Part shown: positions 9,914-21,545 of the stretch, in pieces
How the letters are laid out: every line of letters begins with the position of its first letter
Position numbering within the stretch: position 1 is the stretch's first letter
Assembly: GCA_003586115.2 (NCBI GenBank)
Contig: QVOM02000034.1
Coordinates: 11,338,536-11,402,535 of the forward strand
DNA length: 64,000 nt
Source of the DNA: Salvator merianae
Taxonomy: Eukaryota > Chordata > Lepidosauria > Squamata > Teiidae
Direction: 5' to 3'
Notes under the pieces: model-generated
What the model saw: only the letters and a program-made list of their open reading frames with translations
Told to the model about the DNA's origin: nothing
The model's database searches: none
Program-made: the position numbers and the translations under genes

Positions 9914-11680
9914 TGCAACATTCTAACCCTGAGCTATAGATAATTCTCCACTACAGCAACACACACATTTTCCATCATCATTTCAATACCATGTCTTTTG
10001 CTGACAAATGTTTAGGATTTATTTTATTTTTGGCTTCAGAATTATTCAGCACATCCTTCACAGTTGCTAGAATACCTGCAACTTCTCTCCCTTTCTCATG
10101 CTGTCACAGTTCTCTTGCATGTAACTTGAAAATGGATTTTTTTTTTTCAAAAATGAAAGCATTTTTCACAAATATACACACAGACAAAATCATCTAGAAC
10201 AGAATGTTTTCATTCCAGCTCTACGGTGCTGCCAAAGTAAATGAGGGCTATTGCTCCAAACTGGGGGACAGATAAATTGGGGGTTATATTTTGTGGCTTT
10301 AAGGGAGTGAGAGGGGCAGCAGTTTTATCAGTGAAGAGATATTCATGAGTGTGAATTAATTCAGCAGGAGAAAGCAAAAAAATCAAGTCTGAGTCTATTC
10401 TGCAAGGGAAGACACAACAGACATCTTCCTCCCTACCCAGTCTAGAAAAGAATGAGGTAAAGCAATGATTTATCACTATACTGCATTAGAAAGAGAGCTA
10501 TAAGATATCCGTTTGTGCTTCTACACATTGAAAAACGAGTACATTTTTAAAAATGAGATCTGGATGTGATTCAGCCCACCTATAGTGAGGGGTACCCACC
10601 ATGATTCCAAGTGGTGGACATTTTAAGCAGCATGTCACCTATGCACACTCTAGCCGTCCCCCTCAAAACCCTTCTGTCTGTGTAGATGGGGCCTGTGTCT
10701 CTAGCTTTGCTCAGTCTGAGGTTCAGATGCACGCCTTTTCTCCCCTTCTTGTTTCCCTGATCTGAACACCACCGTATTAAAATTGTGTTCCAGTCTCACA
10801 CGAAGATTGTAATCTTGGATACTATGTCTGTTGCTACAGTTTATACAAGAAAGATTATGCTAAATGCCAGAACCAGTAAATATTTCAAAAGCCCCTGCTA
10901 AAGAAAAAGCTGTTTCTAGCAGGTCATGCATTTCAAAGCCAAGCAAAATAGTTCCCCACCCTGCCAAACTCTCTCTTCCGCTGCCCCCTTTTCTGCTCCT
11001 CTTTTCTCTTTTGAGGGTGTTTTCTATATATCAAACAGACATGACAAGCTGTGACGTTTCATGGTTTTATTAGAGCTGCAGATGTAAATCAACAGGGAAC
11101 TGTGCCCATTTCCTAATGTAAGAAACAGTACATTCTGGAGACTGCATGACACTGTTTAAACCCATTAAATTCCCAGCTAGTTCTGTGGACTGCTGTGTGA
11201 TTATTCAAAATTCTTTACTGCCAAACAAAGGCCAAAAATACTTCAAATTAGTTCGTGTCTTCCTAAAACTTTTCCAGCTCAAAATATAACAATGCTGGCA
11301 TGTAACTGCATTCCAGGGAAATCTTTTGTATGAATTTGGAAGCTAAGACTTGATTTTTGTTTTAATCTTACGATACTTGGAATCGGCAATGTTTACCTGG
11401 CCACAATTACCTGCAAGGAAGGCCAGTCTTCACTTATTTGTATTTCTGAAACCTTGAAACAGATAAACTAAGCGAAAATACTCTGAGCCTGAATAGATGG
11501 CAATAGATGCACAAAATAAAATATAAAAGGTAGTCATAGTGTTCCATGGGATGGACTTCTATCCCCAAGCCTTTTGAATGCTCATTATTTTATGACCTTT
11601 GATCCTACACACATGACTTTTAGGACATTGTCAGCAACCCCATGGGAGCAAACCTTGCAAATATCAGCACATTAGCCTCA
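9914..11680. other. Low-repeat sequence, possible conserved noncoding DNA
   Basis: There is no frame above 88 codons. The stretch 11080-11400 has balanced AT-rich composition with words such as CATTAAATTCCCAGC and ACTTCAAATTAG and no repeat similarity. It looks like the unique DNA that often hosts conserved noncoding elements, but nothing in the sequence alone proves constraint. Confidence 0.3.
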
Positions 11681-11901
11681 GGCTGCATTTATGCATAGCA
11701 ACGAAACTGACTCAAAAATGCCTTAGAAACAGTTGTGTGTAGCACACGTGTTCTCATCCCATCTCAAAATTTTCTAGCCTGGAATGTTTATTAGAGGGGG
11801 AGGGGCAGACTGGCATGTGAACAACCCCACCTCTGAACCATCTCTAAGCTGCCTCTAAGCCACCTCAGAGGTGCTTGTTTAAACTGCATGTTAATACAGC
11901 C
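11681..11901 (+). mobile_element. MITE, family F5, most complete copy
   Basis: The left end GGCTGCATTTATGCAT and the complement of the right end, GGCTGTATTAACATGC, are similar. The interior words TCTCATCCCATCT, TTTCTAGCCTGGAATG and ACCATCTCTAAGCTGCC recur at 36790-36930 and, inverted, at 47205-47330 and 58-175. The length is 221 bp with no open frame. Confidence 0.65.
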
Positions 11902-14900
11902 TTAGTGGTTTGACCCTTGGAGGAAAGAAAAACCCTCTGTGGTGAAAATCCACCCCCAATGCATGTTTAAGCAACTTTTTGACAGCACAGTTTTTTGTTG
12001 ATTTTTTCCCAGGGTAACTGTGCCTTGTTTGCCAGTTCTGGGTGCATTTAAACTTCAGGCACCCCACAATCTAGATTTGTAGTAAAAAAAAACACCCTAC
12101 TGTTAGGCAGGTGCTCATTTATATGCAGACTTGCTGTCTAGGAAGATCAGTTACCTCAGCAGAATCACTCTTTAGAAGTGATGTGAAAATAAGGGTTTTT
12201 TCTGTTTGTTTTAAGTTTCACTTCTAGCTGACTCTTTGAGATCTATTCTTCTTGGCATTATTAGAAGTGCTCCAGAGAATTAAATGTATTGAATGTATTG
12301 AAAAAAAATATTTTGCTTGATTTTGGAATAAAATGATGGGGATGACCATTCATGTGCCAGTCTGTCCCCCATGTTTTCCTGCATAGCAATCCTGTCCAGT
12401 TTACCCGTGACTAGGGGTGCTTCATCCACACAGGCACAATAAATAATGCCACTCTATAATTAATAGCTCAGAATTTGAATCTATTTTCCCTTTCACCTTT
12501 ATGATTGTTAGCTAATATGTACATAATCCACTGTGTTCAATGCAGTGACTTTTCATGTTGGTCTTGCATAGAATTGCAGCCTCTCTATATATATGCTCTC
12601 CATATTCTTGCACCACATTCTTTTAGCTGCCTCTTGCTTATTCCACCAGTTACCACTGTCAGTGACATTCCAGTGTGGAGTGGAGAAGTCTAAAAGGAAT
12701 TACATGGGCTGGAAGGTGGTTTCCCTTGATTCCACCCTGGAATACATTGGGTATTCCTACATTAAGTATTCCTACTTCTGTTTTTCAAAAGTTGGAGCGT
12801 ATGCTTAAAATGGTTCACAAATCCCTTGTGGGAGAAATTCCTTTGAGCAGCATTCCTCCAAGTAGCCACTGTTGAAAAGGATGTTGGCTAGAAAAGCCCA
12901 TCCAGTCCAGATAGTGATACGCAGGAAGAAAGCAGTGGGGCTCATCTCCATATGCAGGTGATATGGAAATCCTAACTCACTTTTTTTTTCCAAGTGAGAA
13001 ACAAAAGACTTAAAAGGAAGAGTGAAATTTCTACATGGATGGCATGACTACAAAAAATGCAGTGATGTCAAGGAGAGTCGGCAAAATCCATCAGACTGTC
13101 AGATGTTAAAATGTTTATCAAAGGTATGAAATGGGGAAAGAAGGAAATGCAAAGAAAGCGAGGAAGGAGAAAAAGAATTAGCATGATCTTTCTTTTAATT
13201 ATGAAGCAGATTCATGGAGGAATTACTATACTTGTTTCTGTGTCCTTTAGTGCTGAACGTGTTTTTGCACATCATTACAAAAAGCTGGACTTTGGTGCAC
13301 ACTCTAAAAAAAAAGGCAAAGATACATGAACACCATAACAGCTTCTTGTTTCTGTAATCTGCATATGCTGGAGAGAGAAAGAGAGAGAGGGAGAGAGAAA
13401 GTCATCTTCTGACTAATCTTCTGCAAGATATCATTTTTAGTCTGTCAGTATATGTAAAATGCAAAGAACTCATAGAACATTGAAAAGATATAAAGGCAAA
13501 ATTAGGGGGCGGAGAGTTACAACATTTGGTCCTTTCATGTTGATTAATATGAGTCTTCAAGCAGAGAAAAATGTGATTGCATCCTCTTTTGAAAAAGTAA
13601 CAGGAGTGCAATGACAGAATTAGTTTTCTTTCTAATTCTTGCATCATTTCCAAGCACAGGTCTTTTTGGGGGGAATTTAGAGCCAGTGATAGAGCATGCT
13701 GATTTTAGTTATGGCAAAGTACATATACAAGAAGAGAATTTTTTTGTCTCATTTTCTGCTAGCACAGAAAATTAGTGAGTGAATTAGTGAGTAAAGCTTA
13801 ATAAGTCAAATGAAATGAGTGGAATGGGTTCTAACATACCTAAATTGCTGCTGCAAGAGGAACGCACAGTCTTCAGAAGATGTTTTTTTTTCCCCCCATT
13901 CCTGGCTAAGGAACTTTAAAAGAGACATTGGAGAAATGCCCTTGACACCGTTTTGATACACTGCTTTCTTTTTTTTTTTGGTGATGATTACACTGCATTT
14001 CTTTTGTATGGACTCTAAACAGCTTCTGTAAATGGAAATCAGATTAAAATCTGAGCTTCCATGCAGATCGCCTAGTATTCCTGGTATAGTCTAGAGTTTT
14101 TGCAGTGTGGATTTTATCTATATGTAGTCGGTTTCTTCCCAGTTAATCTGGCTTGTTGTTTTGGTGTGAACGCTGGTCCAGATTATCTATGGCTGGAAAT
14201 GGTGGATTTCCCTCTTTATTTTTTTAACTGCCCAATTACAATGCTTTCTCTGCAATAATAGATTGTACAACAGCACCTCTGGGGTGTGATCCTTCACAGT
14301 CACCAGCAGGCGTAAGGATGTTCAAAAGATGCAGTGCTAATCTGATGAACTGAAGACCAAGAGAGCAAGTCCAGAATCCCTTCTGTTCCTGCCTTTTTTT
14401 CATTTTACATCTCTAGGCTTACTCTCACAAATAGCTCAGAAAGTAAACCAACACCACTGACCCTTCAGCATTTTAAGAAGATCAGTGCTGAAGTGATTCT
14501 TTCATAGACAAGAACAAGAAGGACAAGTTCCAAATGCCTTCTAATTTTCCTGTGTAAAATAATCACTGCTTGTGTGTGTGTGTGTGTGTGTGTGTACAAA
14601 TGTGTGCATGTCCGTGTCCATGTGTGCACCTAGACATAAGTGCTTCACCAAAAACTTTGGTAAAGTATAGAGGAGCTACTGACAGTGGCAGCCAGATTGC
14701 AGTGGCCATTTTTTTTGTACTTTGTGTTGGGAAGGCTAACAGATGTGAGATGTAAAATAAACAAGGCAGAGAGAAAAATTGGGAAGAGGAATTCTTGCAG
14801 AAAGTTAATACAGTTGAAAAGCAGTTTTCTTCAAAACTAATTCGGTTGAAAAGCTGCCATGAGGAATCATCCCTTCCTCCCTCTGCCTTCTCATACAATA

Positions 14901-15769
14901 AATAGAGGGTTGCTTGCCTGCTATCTCTCTGTGTGTGAGTGTGCTAAGGAAACAGATAAAAATCCTTTCTCAACTTTATTATATTTTACTGCTGATCCCC
15001 CAATGGGTCATTTTCTACTTTAGTGAGTAACTACATTTTTTGGTCTCTTCTGCTGAAAAACTCTATGAGTGTGTGTTACTTGAAGAAGGCAGATCTGATC
15101 CCTTCCTCTTCCCCCCCCCCCCAAGGAACAAGTGCCAAAGAAAGGAAAAATAATCACTCCCCTTGGAGCTTTCCTCCTCTGCTGAGCAGTATGCATTTGT
15201 GTTTCCATGCAAGCAAGCATAGTTGGCTTGGAATAAAATGCTAGAAGAACAAAAAGTAACACTACAGCAACATTTCTTCTTTTTCTTCTGAACTAGTCCT
15301 GATTTGCTCCGCTTCCTCCTTTCTCTTCTCTTTCTCTCTCCACTCTTCTCAGACGTACCACGGGCAAGGAAAGGCGAAAATTATCCTGTTTTATTATTTA
15401 ACATTTGTCTACTTCTGCTGAGCTGTGTCTGCATATAAATAAATGTGTGTGTGTGTATGTTTCTCTGCAAGCTAGCATATGTGAAGCATTTGCTGAGGCT
15501 AGGCATCGAATAATAAACTCACGACTAAACTTTTCGTTGTTTTTCCTTTTGGGGGGTCTTTAAGAACCTAGAGGGGGATCGCCTACCTTTCTTTCTGGGA
15601 GACAGTAGAAGAAGAAAAATAGATGGGGAGGTGGAAATGTTAAATGCAGAATGCAGGTGGTTAATAGCTCAGGAAGGCTGCAGGCAGAGAGGAGCAAAAA
15701 CAGGACAGTAACTGTGTCTGCTCACAGCAAGAGCCAGGCTTGCAAATCGTAGATCGTGGTACCAACACA
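11902..15769. other. Long low-repeat stretch, no gene recognised
   Basis: Apart from a GA-rich patch (13371-13400), a GT repeat (14571-14595) and a poly-C run near 15110-15122, this nearly 4 kb stretch matches none of the repeat families in the window. Frames of 60-111 codons exist but are unsupported. The segment 15270-15600, with a GCATATAAATAAATG word, may be part of a regulatory or untranslated region. That is a guess from texture only. Confidence 0.35.
14571..14595. repeat. (GT)n microsatellite
   Basis: A run of about 12 TG units followed by diverged GT-rich sequence. Confidence 0.95.
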
Positions 15770-16218
15770 CAGGTTTCCCGAGATGTTGATGTTTAATCTT
15801 GCCATCTCATGTTTGACCACATCCAGCTTACCTTGGTTCATAGCTCTTACATTCCAAGTTCCTATACAATATTGTTCTTTACAGCACTGGACTTTCATTC
15901 TACCACCAGACATATACACAGCTGAGCTTTGGCCCAGCCACTTCACTCTTTCTGGAGCTACTTGTAGTTGTCCTCTGCTCTTCTCCAGTAACATTTTGGA
16001 CAACGTCTGACTGTGGAGGCTCATCTTCCAGTGTCATATTGTTTTTCCTGTACTGCTTTTCCATGGAGTTTTCTTGGCAACAATACTGCAGTGATTTGCC
16101 ATTTCCTTCTCCAGTGGATCACTTTTGGTCTGGGCTCTCCATTATGACCCGTGTGTCTTGGGGAGCCCAACACATCATAGCTCATAGCTTCATTGAGATG
16201 CACAAGCTCCTCTACCAT
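15770..16218 (-). mobile_element. BovB/RTE LINE 5' fragment
   Basis: On the minus strand the 100-codon frame starting at 16024 contains YCIGTWNVRAMNQGKLDVVK and EMARLNI. This is the start of the apurinic endonuclease domain of BovB (RTE clade) LINEs, including the WN motif of that nuclease family. The upstream minus-strand frame (16218-16021) carries HLNEAMS, GHNGEPRPKV and HWRRKWQ, which belong to the leader region before it. Homology stops at about residue 84 of the frame, so the rest of the nuclease and all of the reverse transcriptase are missing. BovB is widespread in squamates and is known to have moved horizontally between squamates and mammals. The fragment keeps the 5' part and lacks the 3' part, the reverse of usual LINE truncation. 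Confidence 0.85.
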
Positions 16219-16889
16219 GGCAAGGCAGTGATCTTTGTGAGCACTGCTTATGATTTAAAGCAGTTCCTCAAACTTGTGTTTAGGCTCAACCTTAAAGTTT
16301 AGGCCCAACCTTAAAGTTTTCCTTATTGCAGTATTGCCATAAACTGAATGGCAGAAACAATGCAATTATTGTCAACAAGTTAAAATCACTGCTAATTGAA
16401 CTGTGGTGTTGTTCCAATTTATAACATTGAAAATGATACATTAATTTTGCTTACAGAAACAATGCAATTATTGTCCACATTTTAGAATCACAGTTCCTAA
16501 AATAATAACTGTTGTTATTACTGCACATAACAATAATTGTATCATTTTTACTTTTGATGACAACCACAAGTACAACAGCTACTATAATAACATAGAAATC
16601 TGCAAATCCAGCACTCGGGGAGAAAAAAGCAACCATAGTTCTAGTCATTATAGGCTCATTTCATGCAATACTGTACCAGCACTACAGTCATACCTAGTAT
16701 TTAATAAGAATAGAGGCCATCTTCAGTCCTCAGAGACCAGATGCCAAAGTGCATTTCAAATGTTTTCAAAGACGTTTTCTGGCTGGCTGGATCTATCCTG
16801 CAATCAGATAATCCCAGCACTGAGTCCATTTCAGCCAGAAATGAACCCAGGCAAAGGGTTGCTGTTCAACTGCTGACATTCCAATTCCA
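16219..16889. other. AT-rich unassigned sequence with a 22-bp direct repeat
   Basis: A word of about 22 bases containing ACAATGCAATTATTGTC occurs at about 16352 and again at about 16454. No gene is seen. Confidence 0.5.
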
Positions 16890-17270
16890 CAGCTGTCCCC
16901 ACCCTGACACCTCCTCTACAGCCACCCCGATACCATTGATGCCTTTCCAGTACCTTGATGCTGATGTCGCCAACACCCCGATACCCCCTGCCCCTACCAC
17001 TGTCACTGCCACTGCTGTCACCAATACCCCAATACCACTGCTGCTCTCATCCTGGTACCCACTGCCACCACCACCACCCTAGTACCCTGTCCTTGTCCCT
17101 GCCCCTGCTGCCATCCCAGTCCCCCCAAAGATGGCAATGACACCCCATCCCGACACTGACACCCGAGTACTGCCACTGCCATCCCAATACCCCTTGCTGC
17201 CACTGACACCCACCCCACCCCAATACTGCTGCCACCATCCTAGTACCCACACCCACCCCTGCCAGCAACT
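16890..17270. repeat. C-rich degenerate minisatellite
   Basis: The plus strand is strongly C-rich and builds on imperfect units such as CCCCxATACC, CCACTGCCA and CTGTCACTGCC over about 380 bases. Frames here read as Pro/Thr/Leu or, on the other strand, Gly/Val/Trp low-complexity peptides, so they are not genes. Units are too irregular to give a single period. Confidence 0.75.
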
Positions 17271-17884
17271 TACCTTTTACCAGTGGTGCATCATGGTAAG
17301 CGTGACCAAGCCATTCCAGCCTGGAAATGGCCTGACTTCCTTGTCCATCCTTGAGATGGACTATCACTTTAGAGTGTGACTGCAACACAGAAGATAAAAT
17401 AATAGATCCACACCTGCAAAAAGCTACACTGTTTGGACGTAGCAATATTATTTGAAACTACCTCATTGATTCATAGTTCCTTGGTTAAAATTAAAATGAA
17501 TAATGGATCAAAACCAACCAACACACAATAATGTATTTTCTAATGGGCCTAGAGTAATTTAATGCTGCTTATAAAATATGAAATAGCACAGAACATACGG
17601 GGGGGGGGGGGTTAAGTGGGAACAAGGAATAGGTTTCACAGGAAACCTTCAGATAGAACCTGAAATTATCCCTTCACCTTGAAACGAACTCCAGTGCTGA
17701 CTGGCTCTCCCAACAGAAAGGGGATCTTTGATCTTGCCTTCTGGAATTTCCTCACAAACAAGGTAAGCAAAGTTGGGTTGCTTTGTTTGCTTGTTTTAGG
17801 AAAGTCATTAATGACTTTTATTCACCAGCCCTTTGGCAACTGATGAATAAAACTGACTGGACTACTGTAATATTCTCTACGTGA
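17271..17884. other. Unassigned sequence with a 13-base G run
   Basis: The G run lies at 17599-17611. No gene or repeat family is recognised. Confidence 0.45.
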
Positions 17885-18455
17885 GACTATCTTGTAGACA
17901 GTTTGGAAGCTGCAGCTGATGCAAAATCAAGACTGCAAGACTGCAAAGCTGCAAGACTGCTAACTAGCACTGCTGGCCAGACACACATCATACCAGTCTT
18001 AAAAGAGCTGCACTGGCTCCCAGTTTGCTACCTATTCAAGGTATTATCCTTAACTTAAAAGGCGCTAAATGGCTTTGACCCCAAATATCTTAAGGAGTGC
18101 ATTCTCCATTATCGACCTGCTTGTGCCTTACGATCTGCAGATGAGGCCTTCTTGGATGTACTACCACCTTCAGCAGCTAAAGGAAGAGGTACTCAGGGTA
18201 GGGTCTTCTCAGTGATAGCTCCCAGACTGTGGAAGAGTCTCCCCCTGAGGTGCACCTGGTATCTCACTATATACATTTAGAAAACTGATAAAGTCACACT
18301 TATTTACCCTGGCCTTTGACTGAGGAAAAGCCTCTCCCATTGACTTTCAACTGCTGCTATTGTTTTTAGTGATATTTTTTTCAAATCTGTTTTTACTGTT
18401 GCTCTGATACCTTTGGATATAGGGCAGGACAAAAATACAGGTGAATAAAAAAATA
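17885..18455 (+). mobile_element. L2-like LINE 3' end
   Basis: The plus strand, read across a few frameshifts, gives the C-terminal end of an L2/CR1-group ORF2: a LQLMQNQDCK-like start, TPVLKELHWLPV-like sequence at 17990-18030, an ALNGFDPKYLKECILHY-like block at 18063-18115 and APRLWKSLPLR near 18220-18250. It is followed by the tail TAGGGCAGGACAAAAATAC and an A-rich end at about 18455. It is 5' truncated and decayed. It belongs to the same broad group as 47395-50720 and 53715-55330. Confidence 0.75.
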
Positions 18456-19667
18456 ATAGTAAGGAACTGTTGATGTTCAGAACATGGCAGCGTGGTAGTG
18501 GAGGACACTGATGGTCTTTTCAATGAATTCTCTTGCACCAAACCTGGTTCCAAACGAGTATGAATCAGATAACTGGAAAACTTCATACCAATAAATTCCT
18601 CACTACGCACAATATACTGGGCTTTCCCATAACAGCAAAGGGTCTGTCACTTTTTCTGCAACTTTGGTACTTGATTGATTTAATATTCCTTGTCTATGTG
18701 TATATTACTTTAGTATACCCCAGTAATTTCAAACATAACACATCTGTGTCCATTTGAAAATACGGTTAAAAAAAACCTTTCATGAGACATTTGTTTAGGT
18801 GACAGTCTTTTTAAAAAGAGATGAATATATTAAATAATAAAATAACTCTTATGTTTCTAATGGTTTCTGTTTCAATGCAAATCAAATAAAATTGAAGGTT
18901 AGGGCTTGATCCACAAATGTTGATAGTCTGGGATTAGCCGAGTGATTGTTTTCTGACATCTTTTGCTTGGCTTCCCCCTGCATTTTCCCACTTCCACCAT
19001 TCCCCCCCCCCCTTTTTCTTATTTTCAAAGAAAAGCTGAAAATAAAGCTGAACATAACAGCTCTGTGTTTGTGGTGTGCAGCATTCCCACAAGGGAGCTG
19101 TTGCCTTCTTCTGTTGCTTTTCTTTAAATAAAAAAGGGAGGGGGAAAATACATATTTTGTTATTTTCAGCAGTCTATTACCTCAAGCATGATAAAATATG
19201 GGATATTGTCAGATTGCATTGTTGTTGTTTACGCAAGAAAAAAAAAAGCCCATTCCAGGACACAGAATCTTACAGAAGTTCTCCCTGCAAAAACATTTCT
19301 GTCTTGGGCAAATACCCCTGGGAGCTACATCCCCTCACCTCCCCACTTTGCCGCTACCACACTGAGGAACTTGGTAAAGGTTGGTAGGAATGACTGCATC
19401 ATCAAGCAATAACTTTATGTGTGTGAAAAGCAAAAAAAAAAAATCATAGACATGATGTTACCTTGTCATCAAAGCTGAAAAATCGACAATTAAGAGGAGA
19501 TAAATAACAAAGGGACAATAGTTCTACATAAATTTTGCTTTAGCTTATGCACAAGTCTTAAATTTAGAAATAACTACTACAACTGAAATAGAAATACAGC
19601 AGATCTCATTTGGTGTCCGCTGAGCTTATTATCTGGTATTTTTGAAGGTCAGATTCCTGTTCCCTCA
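18456..19667. other. AT-rich unassigned sequence, no gene recognised
   Basis: The stretch contains A- and T-rich runs, and its frames reach about 100 codons (19076-19387) without recognisable domains. Confidence 0.4.
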
Positions 19668-19765
19668 GCAGTGGCCGCTGGCTTTAAGGGCAGGTGTTTG
19701 CACCCCACACAAAGCGCACCATGGCTGTTCGCTGGGCCTCCGGGCCTCCGTACTGTCGCAGCAGA
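19668..19765. repeat. Single-arm copy of fold-back family F8
   Basis: CCGCTGGCTTTAAGGGCAG, AAAGCGCACCATGGCTGTTC and GGGCCTCCGTACTG match the left arms at 34258-34353 and 37446-37508. No complementary arm follows, so this copy is half of the palindrome. Confidence 0.7.
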
Positions 19766-19825
19766 GTGTGTTATTGGCTTAATCACACTCATCTAATATA
19801 GTGCTCACTCAGTTCATCTTTCTTT

Positions 19826-20316
19826 GGGCCTGTTCACACTTACAACAGTAGAATGTGCTAATTAGCAGGGTTTGGGCTGGCCAGGATCAGGTATGGTGAG
19901 CAGTGTTCACACCTGTCAGCACTGGAATGCTTCACAAGCCGACCAGCAGGGGGAGCAGTGCGAATGGGAGTGCACTAATTAGGTAGCTGGGTCCAGACCC
20001 AGAGGAGCTGTGTCCAGACATGTGTCTGGAGTGGCTGCCAGGGTTCAAACTATCTGACAGCACCTGTGCAGCCATGCAGTCCCCGCCCTATCGCCATTCC
20101 AAACCAGGAAGTGGTATGAACGCAACTTTCCTGATCCTCACCTGATCTCACAAATCAGTTTGGAGACCACAGTTTTCTTGACATAGCTGGTAGGCTTCAG
20201 GTGAGCATCAGGTGGGCTTCAATGAGTTTCCAATCAGCTGGAGCTATTTGCAGGTGCAAATGCTCCATTCCAGCGAGTGTTCTGGAACATTCCTCTCACT
20301 AAGTGTGAACAGGCTC
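19826..20316 (+). mobile_element. F1-related MITE
   Basis: The left end GGGCCTGTTCACACTTA and the complement of the right end, GAGCCTGTTCACACTTA, are alike, and AGTAGAATG lies inside the left end with its partner CATTCCTCT near the right. The interior includes AGGCTTCAGGTGAGC, close to the hairpin word of the 5 kb copy. TTT and TTA flank it, a possible mutated 3-bp target duplication. Confidence 0.65.
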
Positions 20317-20484
20317 TTAGTCCACACTTTTCAGTCTCCCAAATATCAGTCTGGTGATAAGGTATTTTTTCCCCTCTCCACCCCTCCCATCCTTCTCCTT
20401 TCTATGCCCTCTGCGATTGGATGCAATCCCATCAGTCAAATTTTGGCTTCTCAGAAGAGGGTAAGGCAAGCTCCCTATGTCCCA

Positions 20485-20485
20485 A

Positions 20486-20536
<51 letters not shown>

Positions 20537-20538
20537 TT
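20485..20538. repeat. (CTTT)n microsatellite
   Basis: About 13 perfect CTTT units. Open frames across it are artefacts. Confidence 0.97.
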
Positions 20539-21545
20539 TGTTACAACTGAAATTTTGCAATTGTGTAATTCCAGGGGGGAATGGGCTGGCATGAATGTTG
20601 TGGACAGGAACTAGAACATGACCCTATAGTGCATAATTTAGTGACCAGAGTAAGGAAGGACTGTGAGGCCCCAGACTCCTTCCCAAAAGGCTGTTTTGCA
20701 CATAGGCTGGGGGAGCACCTTCAGGACACTTTCTCAAGAGTCAGTTCGATGCTCCCCTTCCTCCTGAACTTGTGTTGACTTCTATGGAAAGTAATTGGCA
20801 CATTGCCATTCTTGGGGATTCCAGAAGCTTTTACAGTTTACAAATATGGCTGATATGGGGGAATGTTGATGATGTGGCCTTGGTGCATTTGGCTGCAGAG
20901 TGAAATGTACTGCAAAGTTGCAGGTAGGGGAGCTAACTGGGCAGTCAGGTTAGGGAGTGAACATTTTGTTGTCACTCTGTCAAGTTTGCATGCCATCCCA
21001 AACAGTCTTACCTTTGAACTTCCTCGCTTTTGGCTCTTCATCTGTTTCCCCTTTAAGCAAAACCAGGCACTTTCTGTTTTACCAGTCTCTCAGCCATTCT
21101 GGGACCCACTAGCAACCCTCTAGAGAGCTGCTGAGAGGAGTCATGTTTGGATTCCTTTTCAGACTCATTCTTTTTCTGGAGCATCTTTGCTCCCTGACTT
21201 CCCTGACACACTCCTTCTCCCTTCCCACCCCATCTGAGCAAGGAGTGAATTGCAAGAAGACCTGGTATGATGACCTGAAAGTTGGGTTGCCTTGGTTAGA
21301 AGGACATGGGGGAGAAACACAGCTGAGAGAGTCATGGGAGTTGCTGTTGTTGGTATCATCAAGTCTGGATCAACCCTTGGGGACTGCATAGACCCATCTA
21401 TTCAGTTTTCTCAGCAAAGGCAGATGTATCTTGCCATTACCTTCCATGGAAGCTAAACTACTTCTCCTCTCCAAGAAAAACCCCCAAACAAACCAACACC
21501 TTTATAACTGAACAGGAAAAAAATCTAAAGATAGAAGGAAACCAA
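20539..21545. other. Unassigned sequence, no gene recognised
   Basis: Overlapping frames of 62-91 codons lie on both strands without similarity. Confidence 0.4.

Noticed and set aside
16741..17082. Pro/Thr-rich 113-codon frame as a mucin-like exon
   Set aside because: The sequence is a C-rich minisatellite, all frames give low-complexity peptides, and there is no exon context.
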